The position numbers and the translations under genes are program-made. DNA of 64,000 nt, taken from NCBI RefSeq assembly GCF_049933045.1, contig NZ_CP187926.1, positions 3,472,001-3,536,000 on the forward strand. The letters run 5' to 3'. The notes beneath the pieces were generated by a model. That model saw only the letters and a program-made list of their open reading frames with translations, did not search any database and was not told where the DNA came from. Of the stretch, positions 54,628 through 62,795 are shown piece after piece (position 1 is the first letter of the stretch; every line of letters starts with the position of its first letter). The DNA is from Pseudocolwellia sp049933045 (GTDB lineage: Bacteria; Pseudomonadota; Gammaproteobacteria; Enterobacterales; Alteromonadaceae).

Positions 54628-56007
54628 TTATATGATCACCAAAGGATCATCTATTGTTGCTAACGGTTCTACACCATCTTTTGTTATACGTACTAAATCT
54701 TCTAAATGACAGTTACCCCAACCAAGTTCTAAGCAAGGGAAATCTACCGTTAATGTCATATTTTCTTCTAGTACCAGATCATCTTTAACCAAAAATGGAA
54801 TGTTATCTCGATAAGGTTCATCTGTATGTTGTAAACCAACGGAATGCGGGATCACGCCAATTGGAGGTACAGTTACGTTTTTACTTGCCATAGCGTGCCT
54901 AGCAACTTTTTCAATTTCACTATAACGTACACCCGGACGCATTATCTGTAATGCTGCTTGCCAACCCACTTGCAGTAGTGCCGTACGTTCACGTACTTTT
55001 TTACTAGGTTCGCCAAGCACTATGGTTCGTGCAAAGTCACCATGGTAGTAATTACTTTGACTTACAGCATCAATTAAAAATGGTACCCCTTCTTCAAGCT
55101 CACCACTTGGAAAGCCCCCCACAGAACCACCCACTAACCAAGTTACCATGGCACCTTGTTTTGCAGCTTCAACTCTAAAGATGTGGTCCATTTCTGCATT
55201 GTTAGTACCTTTATCCAGCTGTGAAAGCATGTTCATTGCTGCTTTCTGATTCTTTTTCGCTATACTTTCCATGTGTCCTAATTCAACGGTTGATTTAACC
55301 ACTCGAATTTTTCGGAAAATATTATCACCTTCTATACATGTTGTTTTATCATGTCCTGCCCGCGCTAATGTAAGCTCTATGCCTATATCATCAACAGCAA
55401 CTTTTGCTTTATCTAATCCGGCTTCTTTTAACGCTTTTACTAATGCATGCTCAGGGGTAGGCATAAATTCACCTTTGAACTTTTCGTCCATTGCCACCCA
55501 CTCTTTTTCTCTATCAGAAAAGCCTGAAGGGTTTTGACCCCATATTGTAGAAAAGCCAGAATAAGCCTCAGGAGCTTTTGCACTATGTGCTTTACCTTCA
55601 AACTCTTGCCAATTTGCAGGAAGTGAATAAGGAATAATCATTGGATATTCTTTGGTGCCGTTAGCTATTGTCCAAAGATCTCCACTACCTACAACTAGAA
55701 TACAAGGCTTAGACTTATCACGAGGAAATACAGCGAAGCTTGCATCAGGGCGCTGCATTTTGTCATAAAAACTGACGAGGTTAGTTAGGTAGAAAACATT
55801 AACGGGATTCACAGCAACTAATCCGTCTAAGTTATGTTCTTCAAGTATTTTATGGATATGTGGTAAGTTAATAAGAGAACGACCGTCCGTATTAACATTT
55901 TGTTCTGGCATACCCCAGTTCGCTGAAGCCGTGTTAGAGGCTAAACCTCCTATAGCTGCACCACCTAAAACTAATGAGCCTTTTAATAAATCTCTTCTAC
56001 TGAGCAT
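54628..56007 (-). CDS. Tat-exported M24-fold metallohydrolase (Xaa-Pro peptidase/creatinase-like)
   Basis: About 459 residues from the ATG at 56007 (GAGGGG site). Twin-arginine signal MLSRRDLLKGSLVLGGAAIG; creatinase-type N-domain (HNLDGLVAVNPVNVFYLTNL); pita-bread C-domain. Metal ligands visible: Asp in PFLIDAVSQ, Asp in YYHGDFARTIVLG, His in IPHSVGLQHTDEP, then VDFPCLELGWGN where the family normally has Glu in place of this Asp or uses the nearby Glu, and Glu in HLEDLVRI. Could be a proline-specific peptidase or a non-peptidase relative (creatinase and DMSP lyase DddP share the fold). Same strand and 120 bp upstream of the DUF1838 gene. Confidence 0.82.
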   Translation of the reverse strand: MLSRRDLLKGSLVLGGAAIGGLASNTASANWGMPEQNVNTDGRSLINLPHIHKILEEHNLDGLVAVNPVNVFYLTNLVSFYDKMQRPDASFAVFPRDKSKPCILVVGSGDLWTIANGTKEYPMIIPYSLPANWQEFEGKAHSAKAPEAYSGFSTIWGQNPSGFSDREKEWVAMDEKFKGEFMPTPEHALVKALKEAGLDKAKVAVDDIGIELTLARAGHDKTTCIEGDNIFRKIRVVKSTVELGHMESIAKKNQKAAMNMLSQLDKGTNNAEMDHIFRVEAAKQGAMVTWLVGGSVGGFPSGELEEGVPFLIDAVSQSNYYHGDFARTIVLGEPSKKVRERTALLQVGWQAALQIMRPGVRYSEIEKVARHAMASKNVTVPPIGVIPHSVGLQHTDEPYRDNIPFLVKDDLVLEENMTLTVDFPCLELGWGNCHLEDLVRITKDGVEPLATIDDPLVII

Positions 56008-56084
56008 AATCACCCCTCGTTTTAAGTATGCCGTGTTCAATTAAAATATATTTTTAAAATTTTGTGATGCTAACTTATATAACT

Positions 56085-56313
56085 AACCTGAACTCTGGAT
56101 AAGCAGTTATGCCTAATATTGTTATTTAACCCTCTAACGTCGTTATTTTTATTGCTAATAGCCAGCTATTAGTCAAGAAAAATGCCTTGTTATAGAATTA
56201 AATTCCAACATTAGGAGAGTAATAAATCATTTAAACAAATGGTGTTGCCATAATTTACTTATAAAGTATTGAAAATCAATATATGACAAAACCCATTATC
56301 CAGAGTTCAGGTT
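56085..56313. mobile_element. MITE copy D (229 bp, same ends, different core, TSD AACT)
   Basis: Perfect 18-bp terminal inverted repeats, AACCTGAACTCTGGATAA and TTATCCAGAGTTCAGGTT, with the direct repeat AACT on both sides (56081-56084 and 56314-56317). The core is unrelated to copies A-C and has no ORF. Located in the divergent region between the M24 gene and the TonB receptor. The rest of this 777-bp gap (to 56784) holds a dyad near 56654 and no gene. Confidence 0.85.
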
Positions 56314-56653
56314 AACTAAGTAAATGATTTACGTTATATAAAGATTTATCTAATTTAATCGAGAAGATTATTCTCGCGGTACTTTATAGTTACCTTTATG
56401 ACTTAAAAGGCAATCTTCAACCTTGATTTTTGTCAACTTACCAACAAAACTAATGAAATAGAAATGTTCAAATTCAGTACAACTTCTCTGTTGAAAAATG
56501 ACCTTTTTTTACATATTTATGTGTTATTAAAATTATTTTTATTTTAATAAAACCATCGACAACTGTATACAAATTAAAATAAGTACATGTTTATAAAGAA
56601 AATAAAACAACAACATTAAGTTTATTTTTTAATCAGTTAATGCTTGAAAGTCA

Positions 56654-56677
56654 TAATGATATATACTAGTATCATTA
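56654..56677. promoter_or_regulatory. Candidate operator upstream of the TonB receptor
   Basis: Eight-base inverted half-sites TAATGATA / TATCATTA separated by TATACTAG, about 107 bases before the receptor ATG. Overall layout resembles a repressor dyad and loosely a Fur-type sequence, but the spacing does not match the 19-bp Fur box. Function is inference. Confidence 0.45.
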
Positions 56678-56784
56678 CGCAATCAAAAATAATAATAATA
56701 CAAAATGATTAAAGAGAGACTCAAACTATTTAAATTGAGCGCACTTTAATAATGATAATTACAACACAGCAGCGGGATAATCAC

Positions 56785-59148
56785 ATGAGCACTAACTTTA
56801 AAATTAAAGCTTTACCCTTAGCAGTAGCAACAATATTAAGTTCTCTGCATACGCTTCCAACAATGGCTCAAGAAGCCGAAACACCAGAAATTGAAACGAA
56901 AGAACGTATAGAAAGCATTACCGTTACAGCACGTAAGGTTGAAGAAAGAATATTAGATATTCCTATCGCCGTAACCGCTTTCTCAGCAAAAGATATGCGC
57001 CAAAAGAGTATAGAAGAGTTAGATGATGTAGCCTTATATACACCTGGTTTATCTTTTGAAGATTTTTCTAACGGAAGTTATGGCTCTCCTGTAATTCGTG
57101 GTGCATCTCAGTTCAGTGTTGACCAATTAGAACAAAACGTTTCTACATTTATTGATGGTGTTTATATACCACGTCAATACGCTTTAGATTTAGGTACACT
57201 AGATATGGAGCGAATTGAAGTTGTTAAAGGCCCGCAAAGTGCCTTATATGGTGCAAACGCATTTTTAGGTGCGATCAATTATGTAACTCGTAAACCAGAT
57301 CTTTCTTTCTCGTATGGCGATGTTGAAGTTGTAGTAGGTGATGGCGGTCGTAGAGATATTTCGGGTGAGTTTAGTACACCCTTAATTGAAGATGTATTAG
57401 CGGTAAAAGTTACTGGTTCAATAAGTACATACGATGGTGATTGGGACAATTCACATCCAGCAGCTGATCATGCAACAGATCTAGGTACAGATGAAGATTT
57501 AGGTGGTTGGGACAACGATTCATACGGTGTGTCTTTTGTTGCACAACCTACCGATTCGCTTAATTTAGAACTTGCCTATAATGCCTTCAACTCAACTACC
57601 GAAAGTAAAGCTCAATCAAGACTTTCAGCATTCTCTGGTGATTTAAATTGTGGTGGTTCTTCATTTGGTTTCTCAAAAGTACTTTGTGGCGAAATACCTG
57701 ATGCTCCAAGAGTAGCTGGCTCAGAAGAAGAAACTGGCTTTTTAATTGATCCTCGTTCATATACAAAATCAGAAAATAACATCCTTCGTTTCGCGGGTAC
57801 TTATGAATTAAGTGCAGAAATGAACGTAAAATACCAATTTTCAAATATTCAAGGTGAAGTATTTAGTGTAGGTAACGCAGATCGAAGCCCATTAGAAGGA
57901 ACAACAGGCTTCGCTCCTCCTTTTGCTACAAATAATTTTTTCACTGTTTTACCTGTAGGTGAATTTGATTATGACTCTCACGAATTACGTCTTGAATACT
58001 TAGCACAGAGTGGTCTTTATTGGATGGTAGGTCTTTACACAAGTGACGGTAGAGATTTAGATGATGGTCAACCTGGTTATGCAGGCCCTCTTTGGACGGA
58101 CTCTACAGACCCTATATTGCCATCAACCATAGCTGCCGGCGCTACAAATAATGCAGTTATTGAAACTAAATCAACCGCTATATTTGGTCGAGTTTCAGTA
58201 CCTATTACCGAGAAGCTTGTTTTTGCTGCAGAAGCTCGTTATACCGACGAAGAGAAAACAGGGTCTGATGATACAGGTTCATTTGTTTATGAAGATAGCT
58301 ACCTTAAACCACGCTTTTCACTTGATTACCATCTAGACGATAATAAATTAATATATGCATCTTATGCCCAGGGTTTAAAATCTGGTGGTATAAACAATGC
58401 TGTTGTACGTGACGCTAGTTTTGCACTTATTGATTTACCAGATAATGAACGTTTTTATGGTCCTGATGAAAACACCAGTTATGAAATTGGTTCAAAAAAT
58501 AGATTGTTTGATGGACGCCTTGAGTTAAACGCTGCATTGTATTACATCGATTGGAGTGACTTACAAGTTAGTGTTGCTGCTGAAGGTTCTACTTCAACTA
58601 CATCAACAATTACAGCTAACTTAGGTGCAGCTACATCAAAAGGTATTGAAATTGAGTCAACTTTTGCTGCTACAGATAACCTAACATTAAACTTCGGCTT
58701 AGCATTAAACGATGCGACTTATAATGACGATACTATTTCACAGCGCCTTATTCGCGCAGGTCTTTGTGACGATATAGTATGTGATGCTGAAGGAAATATC
58801 GGTGGCAATACATTACAAAGAAGTTCAGATACACAGTTCAATTTTGGTATACAGTACGATGGCCAAATCAATAGTGACTTAAATTATTATGCTCGCGCTG
58901 ATGTAGCTTATCAATCTGAGCAATACTTATCAGAAATGAACGCTGCAACTATTCCATCAAGAACACTGCTTAACCTACGTGCAGGAATAAGCTCAGAAGA
59001 TTGGTCTGTAGACTTATGGGTTAAAAATGCGACAGATGAAGAATATGTATCAAATGCATTTTATATCGCTAGTCCATTCTTCGTAGATTATGTTCCAACT
59101 TGGGGTAATCTTCGTCGAGTAGGTATTTCAGCTAAATATAATTTCTAA
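56785..59148 (+). CDS. TonB-dependent outer-membrane receptor
   Basis: About 787 residues from the ATG at 56785 (GCGGGAT site; ATG at 56752 is an alternative). Signal peptide ending TLPTMAQ, a TonB-box-like ERIESITVTARKVEER, plug domain with IPIAVTAFSAKDMRQKSIEE and ERIEVVKGPQSALYGANAFL, and a 22-strand barrel ending LRRVGISAKYNF with the terminal aromatic. It belongs to the large group of TonB receptors seen with catabolic genes in Alteromonadales and sphingomonads. Substrate unknown; neighbours suggest an ester- or amide-bearing molecule rather than siderophore only. Confidence 0.92.
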   Translation: MSTNFKIKALPLAVATILSSLHTLPTMAQEAETPEIETKERIESITVTARKVEERILDIPIAVTAFSAKDMRQKSIEELDDVALYTPGLSFEDFSNGSYGSPVIRGASQFSVDQLEQNVSTFIDGVYIPRQYALDLGTLDMERIEVVKGPQSALYGANAFLGAINYVTRKPDLSFSYGDVEVVVGDGGRRDISGEFSTPLIEDVLAVKVTGSISTYDGDWDNSHPAADHATDLGTDEDLGGWDNDSYGVSFVAQPTDSLNLELAYNAFNSTTESKAQSRLSAFSGDLNCGGSSFGFSKVLCGEIPDAPRVAGSEEETGFLIDPRSYTKSENNILRFAGTYELSAEMNVKYQFSNIQGEVFSVGNADRSPLEGTTGFAPPFATNNFFTVLPVGEFDYDSHELRLEYLAQSGLYWMVGLYTSDGRDLDDGQPGYAGPLWTDSTDPILPSTIAAGATNNAVIETKSTAIFGRVSVPITEKLVFAAEARYTDEEKTGSDDTGSFVYEDSYLKPRFSLDYHLDDNKLIYASYAQGLKSGGINNAVVRDASFALIDLPDNERFYGPDENTSYEIGSKNRLFDGRLELNAALYYIDWSDLQVSVAAEGSTSTTSTITANLGAATSKGIEIESTFAATDNLTLNFGLALNDATYNDDTISQRLIRAGLCDDIVCDAEGNIGGNTLQRSSDTQFNFGIQYDGQINSDLNYYARADVAYQSEQYLSEMNAATIPSRTLLNLRAGISSEDWSVDLWVKNATDEEYVSNAFYIASPFFVDYVPTWGNLRRVGISAKYNF

Positions 59149-59186
59149 TTATAACTCAGCTATAAAGATAATATTGCTATGCTAAT

Positions 59187-59212
59187 AAAGAGGGCTATTT
59201 GGCCCTCTTTTT
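59187..59212 (+). terminator. Terminator of the TonB receptor gene
   Basis: AAAGAGGGC / GCCCTCTTT stem followed by TT, 38 bases after the stop; MITE copy C starts directly behind it. Confidence 0.88.
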
Positions 59213-59216
59213 AGTT

Positions 59217-59409
59217 AACCTGAACTTGGTTTAAGAGATACTTAACAAATTGAAAAATAAGTAATAATTTTTAATTGACTCTCTAGCTTGATAGTTTTTC
59301 TTAATTCAAGGAAAATTTCGCGTCAATAGTGAGCTATTGCAAGTAAATTTAACACAGAAGTAAGGAAAAATAGATGCTAGAGAAACATTTGTTAAGCCGA
59401 GCTCAAGTT
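59217..59409. mobile_element. MITE copy C (193 bp, TSD AGTT)
   Basis: Left end AACCTGAACTTGG, right end CCGAGCTCAAGTT, flanked by AGTT on both sides (59213-59216 and 59410-59413). Shares with A and B the blocks CTAGCTTGATAGTTTTTCTT, AAAATTTCGCGTCAATAG and CTATTGCAAGTAAATTTAAC but is more diverged. It lies immediately after the receptor terminator and before the serine hydrolase gene. Confidence 0.83.
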
Positions 59410-59457
59410 AGTTAGCAAATAAAAGATAAAGATTATACTCACCGTAAAGGAAAAAAG

Positions 59458-61557
59458 ATGATAAAAAAAATTCTTAAATCGTTAGGTCTTGTTTTGTTAA
59501 CGGCTCTAACAATTCTCGCAATTTTTATTGCTTTCAACTTTACCTATTTAAAACGTATTGTCACCAGTAATGGAATCGAACAAGTTCGAGTTGTCGATTG
59601 GTACGAACCTACCGTTGAGATGCGAGCAACACCAGAACCCGAAAAAATTAATAAAATTCCAAATAACAATGATGCGATGAATGAGCAATATTCAGACGCT
59701 ATTGAATACGCAGAACAAATTAACAGTAGTGCCTTTTTAATTTGGCAAGGTGGAGAATTAATTCTCGACAAATATTGGGCGCCATATAGCGCAGATAATT
59801 ACACTCAAACACATTCTATTCATAAATCTCTATTATCTATGTTAGTGGGTATAGCAATAGACGAAGGTAAAATCACTTCTGTTGATGATTATGCATCTAA
59901 ATACATTGGCGAATGGGTTGATCAACCTTTAGGTCAAATTACCGTTAAAAATTTATTAACTATGACATCAGGTTTAGGTGAGAAAAAACCACCAAACTTC
60001 TTCTTATTTAGTCAGTTTATGCGCTTATTAAATGACCCTGACATTTCAGCGGTTGCTCAATCATTACCACAAAAGATAGCTCCGGGAACTGAATTCGAAT
60101 ATATAAATACTAATCCTCAATTATTAGTAGATGTAATTGAATCTGCTACAGGGCAATCATACGAAACTTATTTACAAGATAAAATCTGGTCAAAAATGGC
60201 AGCCAAATCAGGCTATTTATGGATGGACAGAGAAGACGGTACTCCCCATGGATATTGTTGCCTTATTTCACAACCTGAAGATCTGTTACGTATTGGTTTA
60301 CTCGTATTAAATAAAGGTAAAATTAATGGCGAACAAGTTGTACCAGAAAGCTGGATTGAAGATGCAACAAGACCTTCTGCAGATAACCCAAACTACGGCT
60401 ATTTAATGTGGCGTGGTACACCTTATGTGAAACAAAGAAAGTATTCGGCTACAGGACCATTTACAGCTTTGCATTCAGAACCTTACCTAGCTGATGATGT
60501 AATATTCTTTGATGGTTTTGGTGGGCAACGTGTTTATATTGTACCTTCACGAGAACTTATCATTGTAAGAGTTGGTGAAACGCGTATGGATTTTGATGAT
60601 TCTATTATCCCTAACCGTGTGATTAGTTCATTAGATGCTAAGAAAGTTAAAGAGGAAGCATCTCAACATCACAAATTCACACTTGGAATGATAGATACAA
60701 CTATTAAAGCAGATCACACTGATACGCTTGATATACAAGTCACCTACCCTGCCAATTCTCAGGGAGAATTCCCATTGATTGTATTCTCTCACGGTAATTT
60801 TTTAACCGCTAACGCCTATCATCAATTAATTGATACATGGGTCAAAAAAGGCTACGTTGTGGCTGCACCAACCCATTTAGATGCCGGTGGTTTTGAAGCA
60901 GGTTCTCAGGCCAGAAAAGAACATGGTAGTGATTGGTTAACAGCTTCTCGTGTACTTGACATGCAAGTAACCGCAAATCAAATATCAACTATTCTAGAAG
61001 ATACTGAAAACTTCAAAGGACAAGTGCTAACAAATAAATATATTGCTGCAGGGCATTCATATGGTGCATTAGCCGCTCAAATTCTTGGTGGTGCTAGTTT
61101 ACAAGTTCAAGGTGACTCTTCACGTAATATCCCAAACTCTTTAAAAGATGACAGAGTAGTGGGTGTTGTAGCGTTCTCACCTCCTGGTGTTATGGAAAAT
61201 AGATTAACGGCGAAAGCTTGGACAACAATGGATACTCCTCAGTTAGTTATAACTGGTACTAAAGATGTATTACCTCCATTTTGGCCAAATTATGAAATGC
61301 ATAAAGTATCTTATGAAAATGCTCTAGCTGGTGAAAATTATCTATTAGTTTTAAATGAAGTAGATCATTATTTTGGCAACTTGATTGGTCGACTCGATCA
61401 CGTAGTAAATCCCCAAAAACAAGCTTTACAAAACGCTTCAGATATTTCATTACATTTTATGCAAACATATATGAATAATAACAATACAATAGTAACCCCA
61501 TTTTCAGACTTACAACTTGATGATTTTTCTGAGGTTGTTCAGTTCGAACACAGATAA
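59458..61557 (+). CDS. Bifunctional serine hydrolase: beta-lactamase/NylB-like domain fused to an alpha/beta hydrolase
   Basis: 699 residues. One N-terminal membrane segment (about 8-28) probably anchors it facing the periplasm. Domain 1 (about 70-395) is class C beta-lactamase-like: SxxK in QTHSIHKSLLSMLVG, YxN in FEYINTNPQLLVD, and a C-terminal FFDGFGGQRVYIVPS strand. Domain 2 (about 405-690) is a dienelactone-hydrolase/lipase-like fold with PLIVFSHGNFLTANAYHQL, nucleophile AAGHSYGALAAQIL, and VDHYFGNLI supplying the histidine. Both catalytic sites look intact, so it may cut two bonds of one substrate. Ribosome-binding site AAAGGAAAAA. Confidence 0.85.
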   Translation: MIKKILKSLGLVLLTALTILAIFIAFNFTYLKRIVTSNGIEQVRVVDWYEPTVEMRATPEPEKINKIPNNNDAMNEQYSDAIEYAEQINSSAFLIWQGGELILDKYWAPYSADNYTQTHSIHKSLLSMLVGIAIDEGKITSVDDYASKYIGEWVDQPLGQITVKNLLTMTSGLGEKKPPNFFLFSQFMRLLNDPDISAVAQSLPQKIAPGTEFEYINTNPQLLVDVIESATGQSYETYLQDKIWSKMAAKSGYLWMDREDGTPHGYCCLISQPEDLLRIGLLVLNKGKINGEQVVPESWIEDATRPSADNPNYGYLMWRGTPYVKQRKYSATGPFTALHSEPYLADDVIFFDGFGGQRVYIVPSRELIIVRVGETRMDFDDSIIPNRVISSLDAKKVKEEASQHHKFTLGMIDTTIKADHTDTLDIQVTYPANSQGEFPLIVFSHGNFLTANAYHQLIDTWVKKGYVVAAPTHLDAGGFEAGSQARKEHGSDWLTASRVLDMQVTANQISTILEDTENFKGQVLTNKYIAAGHSYGALAAQILGGASLQVQGDSSRNIPNSLKDDRVVGVVAFSPPGVMENRLTAKAWTTMDTPQLVITGTKDVLPPFWPNYEMHKVSYENALAGENYLLVLNEVDHYFGNLIGRLDHVVNPQKQALQNASDISLHFMQTYMNNNNTIVTPFSDLQLDDFSEVVQFEHR

Positions 61558-61611
61558 TAATAACGTTTAATGTTTCTCAATAATTCTCAATAAAAAAGTA
61601 GGATCGTAGAT

Positions 61612-62793
61612 ATGACGACTAACAAAAAAAATGGTGGTTTTTTAGAACAAGCAGGCTTGTTCTTTTCAGTTTTATTTTATGTGCTGTTCTCATGGCACTT
61701 TTGGTGGTCAGGCGTAGCACCTCGATTAATTCGTGGCAGCGCAGAACGTGAGGCCATTCATCATGCTCATTTAAGTATAGGAGCCACTTTATTTGTGTTC
61801 CTTATATTTTGCTTTCTGATCTGGTTGTTTAAACCAGGTGGTTCAGTGGTTACCAAGTTGAAATCTGCGTTTAGCGACGGTAAAAGTACAGCTATCTCAT
61901 TATTCTTTATCATGATGTTCTTCAGTATGTTGAATGGCTTAGCTCAAGCGTGGGCTAAAGATGAAGAAACAGCATTTTTAGGTGTATTTAATTTACCGCA
62001 TTTTGTCGATTGGTCTTGGGGAACAGCTGGTTACATGCACTCTTCTTTCTCAACCCTATCTGCTGCATTATTTTCTGGTATTGTATTTGTTTATCTTTTT
62101 TCTCATTTAAAAAAGTATGTAAGCCCAGGCATTGCGGTCGCCTTATTAATTGTCTTACATTTACTGATTAACTTACCTAAACCACCATCAATTCATCCAA
62201 TCGCGGCTTTTGGTACTTATGTTTTAACGCCAATGTATTACTTTATTGCACTAGCAATATACAGCTTGGCAAATAATCGTAAATTTGTTTACTGGCCAAT
62301 CTATGCCGTATTCTTTGTTCTATTTATGTACCTGCCTTACTTTGCATTTAAAGTATTGCCACCTTGGCATCAAACTGCAGCGGGTGAAACTGTTTTAGTT
62401 GAATCTAAAACGGCACTAATACCTGCTCGTACTAAAAGTGAAATATTTCCAGATGAAGCAAGTTTAGCTGAAGCTAAAAAGACAGCATCATGGTGTACTC
62501 AATGTCATAACGCAACAGCAAGCGAAACACATTTATTAGGTCCAAACTTAGTCAATGTATACAACCGTCAAGCTGGTACTGTAAAAGGTTATGGTCGATA
62601 TTCAAAAGCTATGATAGATGCTGGCTTACGTGGCACGTTTTGGACTCGCGAAAACTTATCAGAATTTTTATTACATGGACAAGACCTTATCCCTGGCAAT
62701 TTAATGAATCAGCAAACAGATTTATCTGATCCAGCGAGACGTGAGAAAGTAATCGACTTCTTAGAATACATTTCAGCTACAGAGCAGGACTAG
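61612..62793 (+). CDS. Cytochrome b561-like membrane domain fused to a C-terminal cytochrome c domain
   Basis: 393 residues. Six or seven helices (about 11-30, 48-70, 90-112, 145-168, 175-192, 206-222, 231-252) with histidines placed like haem ligands (HHAHLSIGATLFVFLI, GYMHSSFSTLSAALF). A haem c domain follows with KKTASWCTQCHNATAS (CxxCH) and a distal Met candidate in PGNLMNQQTD. Predicted to carry electrons between the quinone pool and the periplasm. I know no named family with this layout; the b561 comparison is tentative. Between two serine hydrolase genes, 54 bp and 2 bp spacing, so operonic. Confidence 0.7.
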   Translation: MTTNKKNGGFLEQAGLFFSVLFYVLFSWHFWWSGVAPRLIRGSAEREAIHHAHLSIGATLFVFLIFCFLIWLFKPGGSVVTKLKSAFSDGKSTAISLFFIMMFFSMLNGLAQAWAKDEETAFLGVFNLPHFVDWSWGTAGYMHSSFSTLSAALFSGIVFVYLFSHLKKYVSPGIAVALLIVLHLLINLPKPPSIHPIAAFGTYVLTPMYYFIALAIYSLANNRKFVYWPIYAVFFVLFMYLPYFAFKVLPPWHQTAAGETVLVESKTALIPARTKSEIFPDEASLAEAKKTASWCTQCHNATASETHLLGPNLVNVYNRQAGTVKGYGRYSKAMIDAGLRGTFWTRENLSEFLLHGQDLIPGNLMNQQTDLSDPARREKVIDFLEYISATEQD

Positions 62794-62795
62794 TT

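Noticed and set aside
54628..56007. DMSP lyase DddP as identity of the M24 protein
   Set aside because: The fold is shared, but the N-terminal region and metal-site context I can see do not match DddP well enough to name it.
56654..56677. Fur box upstream of the TonB receptor
   Set aside because: Half-sites resemble Fur hexamers but the spacing of eight bases does not fit the 19-bp consensus; kept only as an unspecified dyad.
61612..62793. Membrane-bound urate oxidase PuuD
   Set aside because: PuuD also joins membrane helices to cytochrome c, but the membrane helices here do not resemble its N-terminal domain.
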